Assembly: GCA_021495925.1 (NCBI GenBank)
Contig: JAKEKT010000112.1
Location: 43,430-107,429, forward strand
From: Diplodia intermedia
Taxonomy: Eukaryota > Ascomycota > Dothideomycetes > Botryosphaeriales > Botryosphaeriaceae
Direction of reading: 5' to 3'
DNA length: 64,000 bases
Positions within the stretch are counted from its first letter, which is position 1. The number at the start of each line of letters is the position of its first letter. The notes beneath the pieces were generated by a model. It was not told where the DNA came from and did not search any database. It saw only the letters and a program-made list of their open reading frames with translations. The position numbers and the translations under genes are program-made. This document shows, piece by piece, positions 54,634 to 64,000 of the stretch.

Positions 54634-55931
54634 CTAATCATCGACGATCATACTCTCCCCCTCCCCCTCCCCCTCCCCATCTCCAAAAACCACACAATCC
54701 TCCCACTCATCAATCGTCTTCTTCACCTCCCAACACGCCCTACACGGCCACAGATCCTCCCTCGCCGCCTTAGTCGGCAACGCCCACTCAAATACGTCCC
54801 CACACCCGCCGCCGCCCTCGCAGCGATACGCCTTCGGATCGCACTGAGCGCCCATCAAAGCGCGGACCCACCTCTTCCAGTATGCGGCCGGTCTCGCCGA
54901 CCGCCGGAGCCCGTTCATCCGCCACGTCAGCACCGCCTCGTACAATCGGTGCCCGAGGCAATCCTCCTCCTCTCTCCTCACTAGCATCAGCACCGCCCGC
55001 GTCCACGCGCGGCGGTCCTCGGGCACGTCCTCGCACGTGCGCCGCAGCCTGTCCACGTCGACGAGCGCGAACGGCGCCGCGAAGGGGCCGCGCGGGCTCC
55101 AGGGCGGGATGGCGATGCCCTCCTCGCCGTCGTCGAAGCTAACGTCGTAGCAGCTGACGTCCCCGACAACATCGGCATCGGCGCTGATGTGGACGAGGCC
55201 CAGCACGCCGGTGAGGAAGTCCTTCCAGATCTCGGGATGGGCGTCGGCAAGGGCGACGAAGGCTCTGCTCTGCACGAGGCGGCGGCGGAGCGGGTTGGTT
55301 TGGAAGACGGCGGCGGTGACATGCTCGCGGAGGTGGGGGCCGCGGCTGCGCAGGGTGGACGTGTAGACGGCGTGGAGGAGATCGATGGCGTGCGCGTCGA
55401 AGCGGGACGGGGTGTAGAGGTCGAGCAGGTGGAGGGCGGCGGCGAAGTGACGGGCGGCGACGGGTTGGAGGGCCCCAACGGTGTATTTTTCGGCGAGTTG
55501 GTACATGGCGATGTGGAAGTTGATGAGTTTGGAGGCCGAATCGTCCAGAGAGGAGCAGGAGGAGAGCGTGAAGTGCGGTTTGTAATTGCCGGTGTAGAAG
55601 AATTGGAGGAAGCTTTCGATGAGTTGGGTGGGTTCGTCGTCCATGTGGATTATGCCGGTGGTCGATTCCTGAGCCGCTTTCAAAGTCAGAGGAACTCTCT
55701 TGGCAGTAGAGGTGATGGAACTGAAGACTGGCTCACCTTGAACACTTTCCTCGGGTCTAAGGCATTTTGAAAGAAGTCACACTGCCAGCAGAGTATGTTT
55801 TTGTGAACATTGAATTCGACACCACCAGAAAGGATGACAAGGTCCGTCCATGAGCTCTTGGGGAAGCGATCTAAGACGTGACTATTCAGGATGTCATCGG
55901 CTGGCATGTAGACATTGACCGTCCCGGGCAT
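54634..55931 (-). CDS. BTB/POZ domain protein 1
   Basis: Two exons (55931-55737, 55668-54634) encode 409 aa. The BTB fold starts near residue 20 with LDRFPKSSWTDLVILSGG, then FNVHKNILCWQCDFFQNAL and, after the 68-nt intron, FKESTTGIIHMDDE and LIESFLQFFYTGNY. That intron sits at the usual position in fungal BTB genes. A BACK-like helical part follows (FHIAMYQLAEKYTVGALQPV, HAVYTSTLRSRGPHLREHV). The C-terminus has possible metal-binding Cys pairs (YRCEGGGGCGDVF and WPCRACWEVK) and an acidic end. Fungal BTB proteins often serve as Cullin-3 adaptors or self-associating regulators; the partner is unknown. The next gene upstream on the same strand is a homologous BTB gene. Confidence 0.83.
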
Positions 55932-56316
55932 GACTTACTTTTGCAAGCCTCGCTCCAAGGCCAATGGCACATGGACTTTCTTTGGAGCTGGACGCGTTAA
56001 GTGAGGTTCTGAGCTGGACAGCATGTTTTTCTACCAATGCTTTCGACATCGACATGGCTGGCGTGGAAATGTAAACAAACCAAATGTTGTTTAAGCCAGG
56101 TAGGACCGTGCACGCAACAGGGGTCCGATGTCCTCGGCCAGGCAGCAATCTGGCACGTGAATGATCATGTGTCACGCTACACCGACCGGTGTGAGGAGGC
56201 TCAGTTCTTTAGCAGCCCGCTGTGACAGGGCAAGTTCTGCAATATCAGGGGAAAGGAAAAAGCAATTGTGAACCATAGGTTCGCCGGTCCACATCATCAT
56301 ATGGTGTTTCGAGTGG
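55932..56316. other. Spacer between the two tandem BTB genes
   Basis: Promoter side of BTB protein 1 and 3' flank of BTB protein 2; no feature seen. Confidence 0.5.
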
Positions 56317-57463
56317 TCATGTCTGCTTTCTCTTGTTTGTTGGGCTCATTGACCAACCACCATCTCTGTTGTCCGGAGCTGTATCGGGAAGCTTCCTCTT
56401 CCGGTGAGAACCTTCCAACGAAGGTTGGCTCCGCGATGTAAAAACTCCCACGGAATGCCGTCTTCTTGTCAGCTCGTCATGAGTAATCGCCGAGGCCGAA
56501 GGGCGTGCCGTCTCCTGTGCTCGGCCAATACCATCACGCGTTTGTGTTGTCTGCTGATCTGCGCTTCGAGCCTGACTGCCGTTGCTGCTGCTAACGCCTG
56601 CTCTGATAGTGCCTTCCAGAGAAGAGTCCGAGTCCACATCCGAGTCGGCCACGATATCAGTCGACGAAAACACCCTCCCGCAACTATTGCAAAAGGGCTC
56701 GCAAGCCGCGCAGCATTCCTCGGTGTATCCGCATTCGATGCAACAGTAGAGGTTCGGGTCTTCGTTCACGACCTCCAGCATATTCCGGCACACCTCCTTC
56801 CAGAAGCCGGGCAGCCTGTCCGCCGTCTTCACGAACTTGCGCTTGCCGAGCACCATCTCGTTGTGGCTTGCGCAGTACTGGAGCACGAGGTCGCGGAGGC
56901 CGCGGTCAGTATCGGGCGTCGTCGTGTAGACGTCTTTCAGCACTTTGTACAGGCCGTCTTGCACGTCGTGTATGCGCGCGTTTTCCAACGTCTGGCTGAA
57001 CTTGGTGCGCGCGAGATTCTTGAGCTTCGGCACGTCGTAGCGGTCTGCAGTGGCGTAGATTTTGACGTGGAAGCGCAGTTCTGGCACCGGGCCGTGTTCT
57101 TCGCCCGACAGCACCACCTTGTAGTCGTACGTGTAGAGGTACTCGAGGAGCGCGTAGATGTTGTCGTAGTAGTCTTCATTCATCTCAATCTCCCCAGATC
57201 GGGCTTCCTGATGAAAGTCTTAGAATACGAGCCTTGTCAACACCACGAGGCCTATTTACCTTGAAGCCGAGAGTGGGGTTGAATGCGTTTTTGAAAAACT
57301 TGCATTGCCAGGTGAGGACGTTTCGATGAACATGGAAGATATGACCCCAGCAGAACAGAATGACATCAGTGGATGCATCTTTTCGTAGACCGCGGTTGAA
57401 GTGGTCAAGCATGCCCTTCTTGAGATCCGCTGCGGGGTCGTCGACGATCCCCCTGGAGGCCAT
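56317..57463 (-). CDS. BTB/POZ domain protein 2
   Basis: Two exons (57463-57260, 57207-56317) encode 364 aa. The BTB core reads TDVILFCWGHIFHVHRNVLT, WQCKFFKNAF and, across a 52-nt intron at the same codon position as in its neighbour, GFKEARSGEIEM and YALLEYLYTYDY. A helical region follows (VKIYATADRYDVPKLKNLAR). Around residues 210-240 is a compact Cys cluster (YCCIECGYTEECCAACEPFC then NSCG), more complete than in BTB protein 1 and likely to bind zinc. The last 110 residues are Ser/Thr-rich with a basic RKRKLPD nuclear-type signal. The shared layout and intron position indicate an old tandem duplication, although overall identity is low. Confidence 0.85.
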
Positions 57464-58002
57464 GGCTGTAGAGTGAGTCAGAGTGAGTTAGGACGATGGC
57501 GAGAAAGGAACAATGCCCTGTTCCGGTCAAGATTGTTCGCCAATGAGGTGTTCGGAATAATGAGGAACGAGGTGAAGGGAGGGGCGGGAGCCGAACAAAC
57601 GGGAAGTGTCGGGTGTCTCGCTAAGACTGTGACACGTTGTGCTGAAAGTCGTGGCCGAGAGCGACGCCGGGCTGGTGCACTGTGGACCTTGCCGTGAGAG
57701 CAACAACGCCAGAATTCGATCTTCATGCATCACGTCGTCCTGTTAGTCAGAGTTTCAAAGTCGTGACAGACCGCCGTGCGAATTTAGCCAGGATTCCTAC
57801 TTCACCCGACTTCCTCGAAGCGCTCGGCAATTCGACCAAGCTACCCCAGAAAGGCAGTCAGCACTAACCATTCCTCCAACTATTTATTTGTCCGCAGCAC
57901 GACCTCGCTTCGTCGCGTACACCCAGGAAAGACATCACAAGTGCTTCTAGCTCATCAATTCCTTCCTCCCCGACCACTCCGAGTCACCTCACCCAAACGA
58001 CC
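57464..58002. other. Divergent intergenic region (BTB protein 2 / HAD protein)
   Basis: Promoters of two divergent genes; the right half is CT-rich, as usual for fungal 5' leaders. Nothing else seen. Confidence 0.5.
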
Positions 58003-58770
58003 ATGTCCACCCCACACTCCGCCCCCACCACCACCACCACCACCACCACCCCCTCCACCCCCCGCCCCAAAGCCATCATCTTCGACCTCCTCACCGCCCT
58101 CCTCGACAGCTGGACAGCCTGGGACCGCGCCGTCTCCAGCACGCTCCCGCCCCCCACCTCCTCCTCATCCCCATCCCCGTCCCACACCAGCACCCAACTC
58201 GCGCACGCCTGGCGCCAGACCTACCTCTCTCTAACCTACACGACGGGCGCCTACACCCCCTACGCAACGCTCGTCCACACCGCCGCCCACCTCACAACCC
58301 CCACCCTGCCCTCCCCCTCCGCCGCCGCGGACGCGCTGCTGGCCAACTACGTCGCCTGGCTGGCGCCGTGGCCGGAAGCCGGCGCATTGCTGCAGCGGCT
58401 GAAGGGCGCGGGGTACGCGTTGGCGGTGGCGACGAACTGCTCGGCTGGGCTGGGGAGGGGTGCGGCGGGGTTGTTCGACGACGACGACACCGCTCCCGTG
58501 TTCGACGTCGTCGTGACGGCCGAGGAGAGCGGGTGGTACAAGCCGGCGCGGGGCGCGTACGCGGCGGTGCTGGAGCGCTTGGGGCTGCGGGCCGATGAGG
58601 TGCTGTTTGTGGCGGGGAGCGCGGCGGATGTGCCGGGCGCGCGGGGCGCGGGCATCGAGCGGGTCGTGTGGCATAACCGGGTGGGGATGGAGGCGAAGCC
58701 GGGGGCGGAGGGGATGGCGGAGAGGGAGGGGAGGACGTTGGGGGAGGTGTTGGAGGGGGTGGTGTTGTGA
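58003..58770 (+). CDS. HAD-like hydrolase (haloacid dehalogenase superfamily)
   Basis: A single exon encodes 255 aa. After a Thr/Pro-rich leader, motif I is IIFDLLTALLDSW with the presumed nucleophile Asp28. The fungal subgroup replaces the second Asp of DxD/T with Leu-Thr. Motif II is ATNCS, motif III lies in SGWYKPARGAY (Lys), and motif IV is degenerate: VAGSAADVPGARGAG, with Ala-Gly-Ser where acidic residues are common, but keeping Asp in ADVPGA. This matches the type II 2-haloacid dehalogenase-like group, where the pattern SxxxDxxGA is normal. A cap domain (residues about 50-125) is present. Substrate is unknown; a small phosphorylated or halogenated metabolite is possible. The poly-Thr start is encoded by an ACC repeat. 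Confidence 0.85.
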   Translation: MSTPHSAPTTTTTTTTPSTPRPKAIIFDLLTALLDSWTAWDRAVSSTLPPPTSSSSPSPSHTSTQLAHAWRQTYLSLTYTTGAYTPYATLVHTAAHLTTPTLPSPSAAADALLANYVAWLAPWPEAGALLQRLKGAGYALAVATNCSAGLGRGAAGLFDDDDTAPVFDVVVTAEESGWYKPARGAYAAVLERLGLRADEVLFVAGSAADVPGARGAGIERVVWHNRVGMEAKPGAEGMAEREGRTLGEVLEGVVL

Positions 58771-59095
58771 ACGCTGGGGCGGAGAGAGATCGCCAGGCTG
58801 TTCTGGTGGGTGAATGATGTACCGGTTGCCATGTAGCATTGAATGATATCTCCTCTCATTGGAAAAGAAAGCTGGAGTTTATCGGAAAAATGGAAAAATC
58901 GCTCATAAAGTCCCTCCGTACGCCTTTTTGGTCCCGTATATCAACTCGGTTGAAGCAATTCATCTCCGTTCCAAAAGCCAAAGCGACACATAAAAGCCAA
59001 GGCAGACATACATTGGAGATGATGGTCCCGGTGCGGATATGTACAGTGAGCTCATCAAGCTCAGCACCAATAACTGTCAATCGCTCCATCATCAA
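58771..59095. other. Convergent 3' spacer
   Basis: It lies between the HAD gene and Nse4 3' ends; no gene or repeat is seen. Confidence 0.5.
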
Positions 59096-60692
59096 TCAAC
59101 CGTACCAGCCGCGAACGGTCTGGGTAGGCTGCTCATCTTGACGGTGGGCAATGACAGGTTCCTTAATATCGAAGGCATGGATGAACTTCTGCCACGTCTG
59201 ATAGTCAATGCTGAACACAGCTTGGTGTCTCGAGACGTTCTGAGCACCTTGCTCGTTTAGTCCGCGCGATTCAGAGGGACCTGCAGCGAGTTAGTCTATT
59301 GCCCTCCATAGAATAAACAGGACGACACTTACAAATTACGGGCAAGCCGTGCTTATCCTTTACCACCCTCACGCTGCCTTCACGGATGAGAAAGCTGGTG
59401 TAGAAGAGGTTTTCCACTGTCTGTCCAAATGATTGTGGGTTGATGGTGAATTCGAACAGCGACATGGCTGGGTCTTCCTCTTCCGTTGTCGTGATTCCGT
59501 GCTTCTCCATGGCGCCATCGATGACATCTTCCGGCGGGTCACCAGGATAATCGCTAAGCTCGTCATTGACTGCTTCTTGCCGGCGTTCAAGCACAGACAT
59601 GAGCTCTCCACGAATTTTCCTGACCAAGGTAACTAGATTTGCATTCTCCGGTCGTTGAATATCCTCTGGTTCAAGGGACTCGGGCCGTCTCTCAAGCTGT
59701 GGGTCTCGTCGAAAGCGAGCGCGTCGTTGCGTTTGCGTGGCTCTCACACGCTTCTGCACTGAGAGAGGTCCGAGAAGGAAGCCGGGCACGGGAGGGCGAC
59801 GATTGTTCTGAAAACAAGCGCGCTCACCTAGGATATCCCAGGCAAGAGCGTCACCAGTCTCTTCCTGTTCGTCATCGCTGTCGGCGTCGGCTCGCCGGGC
59901 CCGTTTCCGGGAATGTGCTTGAGTTGAAGCAGCTTGCGTATGGGCTGGATCATCTTCCTCGACGTGGCCGTTGTTCTGCATGAAGAGAATGCATTTAGAC
60001 ACGAACTCATCCAGGTCAATGCCGGTAGAATTGGCTCCCATGACCGCGGCAGTGGTTTTCTTCAGAGTCAGGTCACTGGCAGCCACCAGGAAGCGCGCAT
60101 CGAGAGTAGCGTCGGCAGTCTGCTTCACCCTATGCATCAAGGCATTGGATTTCTCAATGTACCCGACCAGCAGGTCGTTGTTGCCAACCATAAGCGCATC
60201 ACGATCGTCTGTAGTACGTTAGCGTTGTCCAATGTCGTTGAAGAGACGGGATTAGAATTCACCATTAAAGTCGCGTAGATTCGCGCGGAGGTCGTGACGC
60301 AGCACGCGGCGCTCTTCGGGGTTCTGGTCGGGGTTATAGTACTGGAGATCGGAAATAGGCTCATCGTTGATTGTTGTCGCAAGTGAGGCTTCGCGATCCT
60401 GCATCCTTCTCCGTTTATTGGCACGCGGTGTCTCGCCATTGTCCGACGTGGGGGTGGGTATTGAGGGTGGGTGCATTGGTGCCTTGCCCTTAGCCGTGCG
60501 GACGGATTGGCCGTGGGGGTAATTTTCCTTGTCGCTGGACGCGTCGGGAGGTGAGGCGATGGTGGAATATGCAGTGTGAGAGCGAGCGACCCGGTAAGGC
60601 GCCGACGACGCGTCCGCGTCTGGCGTGCGGTCGCGATAAATTGAATCGACGTCAGGAGTGGACGCCGGCACGCTGTTGTTTAACCGTGCCAT
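59096..60692 (-). CDS. nse4: Nse4, kleisin subunit of the SMC5/6 complex
   Basis: Three exons (60692-60263, 60208-59333, 59280-59096) encode 496 aa. The first 120 residues are Ser/Pro-rich with KRRRM, a probable nuclear signal. The N-terminal kleisin helices follow: ISDLQYYNPDQNPEERRVLR, then LVGYIEKSNALMHRVKQTAD, LDARFLVAASDLTLKK. The Nse4 C-terminal domain is distinctive: MSLFEFTINPQSFGQTVENL then FYTSFLIREGSVRV, and, in the last exon, RHQAVFSIDYQTWQKFIHAF and IKEPVIAHR. Nse4 bridges the Smc5 and Smc6 heads and with Nse1-Nse3 loads the complex on DNA for recombination repair. The protein is somewhat longer than yeast Nse4 because of the disordered N-terminus. All phases agree, and branch sites CTAAC are visible. 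Confidence 0.94.
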
Positions 60693-61069
60693 GGCAACGA
60701 CGAGATTGTTATACAGAAGAAGCGGCGGAGCGGCGCGCACGGAAGGAGGCCCGCAAGGCACAGCCGTGAGGCAGGTGGCCGAAGACCGAAGGCTCAGATG
60801 AAGCGGAAGGCGCCACCACGGTGCGACTGCCTATTATTTGGATGATGTGATGTGCTGTCGCGGGATGTTGCAGGCGGCGGGAGAGACAACGCGCTGCTGA
60901 CGTTGATGAGGCTCGTGGGGCGCGACCGCGACGCGATCTGGAGAGTGGGCAGTGGGCAGCCCGCGCGGAGCTACCTCACCGCCTGGCCCGTGCGCTGTGC
61001 TGGCCCGCAGCTAGGCTGATGGGTAGCTCGACAACCTCCCACACCCCACATTCCCGCCGTCCGCGCGCC
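60693..61069. promoter_or_regulatory. Divergent promoter region (Nse4 / Vps34)
   Basis: Two essential-type housekeeping genes start 377 bp apart on opposite strands. The sequence is GC-rich without an obvious TATA box, so a shared nucleosome-depleted promoter is expected. Confidence 0.5.
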
Positions 61070-63898
61070 ATGGAGCCCTTTTCCTTTGCGAGCTCGTCGG
61101 CGCTCGAGCTGCCAGTCCATGTGAGGATGTCGGTTGTCCGCTCCCGAAAAGCCCCAGCCACTGATGCTAAACTGCCACTAGAAACAACCTCGACGGCCAC
61201 CAGAACCCCATTGCTTTCTCGACCCTGCTGAAGCACCCTGAGCTGAGACACAGAGGCTCAAACCTGAGGCAAGCCTCACGCCATCCTGGCCTTGAGCTGT
61301 GCATGTCTAACTCACCACAGCCCCCACTCAGAGCTCTTCGTCACCGCGCAGCTATGGGCCGACAGCAAACCGCTCACCGTTCCCGTCCAGACCAGCTACA
61401 AGTCCTTCAAGTCCAGCCGCACCTGGAACGAGTGGTTGACCCTCCCCATATCGTACGAGACCATACCGCAGTCGTCGCTGCTCGCCATCACTGTGTGGGA
61501 CCTCTCGCCCACCGAGAATAGCCAGATCCACGCTGCGCCTTTTGGGGGCACGACAATACCTCTGTTCGACAAGGACAACACTTTGCAGAAAGGCAGGCAA
61601 AGGTGCCGCATTCACCTCCAGAAGGCCGCCGATGGCCTTTCGTCTTCGACTACACCCCACCTCATCCCGCCTCGCCGTCGCAACCGTAGAAATGGGAAGC
61701 TCGCCGAGGAGGCGGACCCGGATATGACGGAGATGGAACGTCTGGAGGTGCTGATGAAGAAGCATGAGATGGGGGAGATACCCGAGAATAGGTGGCTGGA
61801 TCAAATGGTCTTCCGCAAAATGGAGCAACTTGAGCGCAGTACCTATCGCAGTGGACCCAAGTACGGAAGAAAGACGCATGCGCCCAAGCCCGATGGAGAG
61901 GAGGACGAAGAAGGCTCCGATGAGGAAAGTCTTGACGAGGACAAGTTTTTCATTTACGTCGAGTTCCCCCGGTTCGACCACCCCATCGTTTTCACCGACC
62001 GCGAATATCCGGCCCCGCCTGTCTCCACCATGCAGCAGTCATCCTCCATTGGCGACGTGCGTCTGAAGCCCCCTCCGGAAGTTTCGTTCGGCCCAGGTAT
62101 CAATGGCGGTGTCAACGACGATGATCCCGAGATCGGCAGGCTTATCAGGATCTATGACCCAGAAGTTGGCATTCGAGACAATCCTGCGGAGAGCAAGCAT
62201 AGGAGGCTGGTACGCAACCACCGCACCGGAGTCATGGACCGCGATATGAAGCCGAACGCCAAGGCTCGTGATGAACTGAACGTCATCATGTCTTACGGCC
62301 CCACACATGAGCTGAGTTCCGACGACAAGGATATGGTATGGAAGTTCAGACACCATTTGACAAGAGACAAGCGCGCCCTCACCAAATTTGTCAAGTCTGT
62401 GTCTTGGCATGAACCTGGCGAAGCTCGACAAGCTGTACAACTCTTATCAAAATGGACCGATATTGACGTAGATGATGCTCTCGAGATTCTCGGTCCCATG
62501 TTCGATCACCCCGCTGTCCGGTCGTTCGCCGTTGATCGATTGCGCAAAGCCGACGACGGCGAACTGCAGCTCTATCTTCTTCAACTTGTGCAGGCATTGA
62601 AGTTTGAGCCCGTCGAAACGGATTCGGAGGGCGAACCTACTCAGCATTCTTCATTGGCTCGCTTCTTGATCAACCGTGCTTCCGGGAACCTGAGGCTGGG
62701 CACTTTCTTCCACTGGTATCTCATGGTAGAATGCGATGATCGCAGCCCGGAGCAAGGCACGGAGCACCGAAAGCTGTTCGCCAAGGTAGAATACGACTTC
62801 ATGACGACACTTATGGAAGCTGAGGATGGCCCGGCCAAGCGCAAGGTGCTGCTTAGGCAGGGTGAACTCATCACTGTCCTGTCCAAGATCTCGAAGGAAA
62901 TCAGATTCTCGAGGGATGGCAGGCCACAGAAGATTGAGAGTCTGAAACAATTCCTTGCTGACCCCAAGAACGACCTTATGAACATCGACCCGCCTCTACC
63001 ACTTCCTCTGGACCCGACTGTTGAGGTCGTCAGCGTGTTCCCCGACGACTGCAACGTCTTCAAGTCTTCGCTCTTCCCGCTTCTCATCAACTTCAAGACG
63101 ACGACGGGTGCGAAGTATCCTGTGATCTTCAAGACGGGCGACGACCTCCGTCAGGATCAACTGGTCATCCAAATCATCACACTTATGGATCGGCTACTGC
63201 GACTGGAGAACCTGGACCTAAAGCTCTCCCCATACCGCATTCTGGCCACATCGACCACAGCGGGCGCCGTCCAGTTCGTACCCAGCACACCTCTGGCCGC
63301 GGCCGTCACCAAATACCGAGGCCAAGACAGCATCCTCTCGTACCTGCGGGCAAACAACCCAGACGACAGCTCGCCGCTCGGAGTGCGCAAAGAAGCCATG
63401 GACACATACGTCAAATCGTGCGCCGGCTACTGCGTCATCACGTACCTGCTCGGCGTGGGCGACCGGCACTTGGACAACCTGCTCCTCGCGCCCGACGGCC
63501 ACTTCTTCCACGCCGACTTCGGCTACATACTCGGGCGCGACCCCAAGCCGTTCGCGCCGCTCATGAAGCTCGACAACCTCATGATCGCGGGCATGGGCGG
63601 GCCGCAGCACGACAACTTCACCGCGTTCAAGAACTACTGCTTCACGGCCTACACGACGCTGCGCAAGCAGAGCAGCCTCATCCTCAACCTGTTCAGCCTC
63701 ATGCGCGACGCCAACATCCCCGACATCAAGATCGAGCGCGACAAGGCGGTTTGGAAGGTCCAGGAGCGCATGTGCCTGGACCTGACCGAGGAGGAGGCCA
63801 TCAGGCACTTCGAAGGCTTGATCTCCGACTCGCTGAACGCCGTCATGCCGCTCGTCATCGATAGACTGCATGGGCTCGTGCAGAATTGGAGGGCGTGA
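61070..63898 (+). CDS. vps34: Phosphatidylinositol 3-kinase Vps34 (class III)
   Basis: Three exons (61070-61128, 61182-61268, 61321-63898) encode 907 aa. The N-terminus MEPFSFASSSALELPVHVRI begins the C2 domain, continued by FSTLLKHPELRHRGSNLSPH, ELFVTAQLWADSKPL and ITVWDLSPTENS. The helical PIK domain spans about 310-560 (MVWKFRHHLTRDKRALTKFV, LQLYLLQLVQALKFEP). The kinase domain has the P-loop-side FKTGDDLRQDQL, the catalytic loop GVGDRHLDNLL (about 762) and DFGYILG (about 780). The C-terminus LVIDRLHGLVQNWRA is the membrane-active Vps34 tail. The enzyme makes PtdIns3P on endosomes and autophagosomes with Vps15, Atg6 and partners. Intron 2 is a GC-AG intron with an ideal AG|GCAAGC donor; intron 1 uses GTCGGT. 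Both junctions restore the conserved sequence. Confidence 0.96.
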
Positions 63899-64000
63899 GG
63901 TGAGGTTGTTGTCTTGGGGTGATCTAGCTGCGTTTTCTTCTTTCCTCATGCCAAGACGAGAGATTTGGTAGAGCGGCGATGGCGGCGATGGTGGTGGTGG

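Overview
The window is nuclear DNA of a filamentous ascomycete (Pezizomycotina; the gene families would suit a Dothideomycete or relative, but the sequence does not fix the class). The evidence is short 45-140 nt spliceosomal introns with GT..CTRAC..AG signals, fungus-only families (DUF6594, DUF6536, LaeA-type methyltransferase, Zn2Cys6 regulator, HET relic, AA9 LPMO), long spacers, and GC-rich genes full of Pro/Ser/Gln/Asp runs. I assembled exon-intron models by hand, requiring splice signals, reading phase and family motifs to agree. No tRNA, rRNA, CRISPR or intact transposase gene was seen.

Layout. 1-11 kb: DUF6594 membrane protein (+), ten-exon LaeA-like methyltransferase (-), a protein with a STAND-type N-terminus and a Ras-association C-terminus (-), and a DUF6536 multi-pass membrane protein (-). 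11-20 kb: F-box protein (+), small membrane/coiled-coil protein (-), an atypical Ras-like GTPase (-) divergent from a vacuolar-type polyphosphatase (Ppn2-like, +). 20-29 kb: Zn2Cys6 transcription factor (-) with one reading-frame discontinuity, secreted aspartic protease (+), and a low-complexity repeat protein (+). 29-35 kb: a 2072-codon single-exon nuclear-type protein (-). 37-51 kb: mitochondrial phosphate carrier (-), Cdc4/Fbw7-like F-box WD40 protein (-), AA9 LPMO (-), coronin (+). 51-64 kb: second multi-pass membrane protein (+), a broken HET-like gene (-), two tandem BTB genes (-), HAD-family protein (+), and Nse4 (-) divergent from Vps34 (+).

The genes do not form one pathway. Housekeeping genes (phosphate carrier, coronin, Nse4, Vps34, polyphosphatase, ubiquitin-ligase adaptor) alternate with accessory genes (methyltransferase, STAND-N/RA protein, HET relic, LPMO, protease, BTB pair). 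No biosynthetic cluster surrounds the methyltransferase.

The most interesting points are a related pair of short terminal-inverted-repeat elements (one a near-perfect hairpin 218 bp upstream of the F-box gene), the STAND-N/RA fusion, two GC-AG introns (coronin, Vps34), a GTPase without a recognisable DxxG/Gln switch II, microexons in the methyltransferase, the frame break in the transcription factor and the decayed HET gene.
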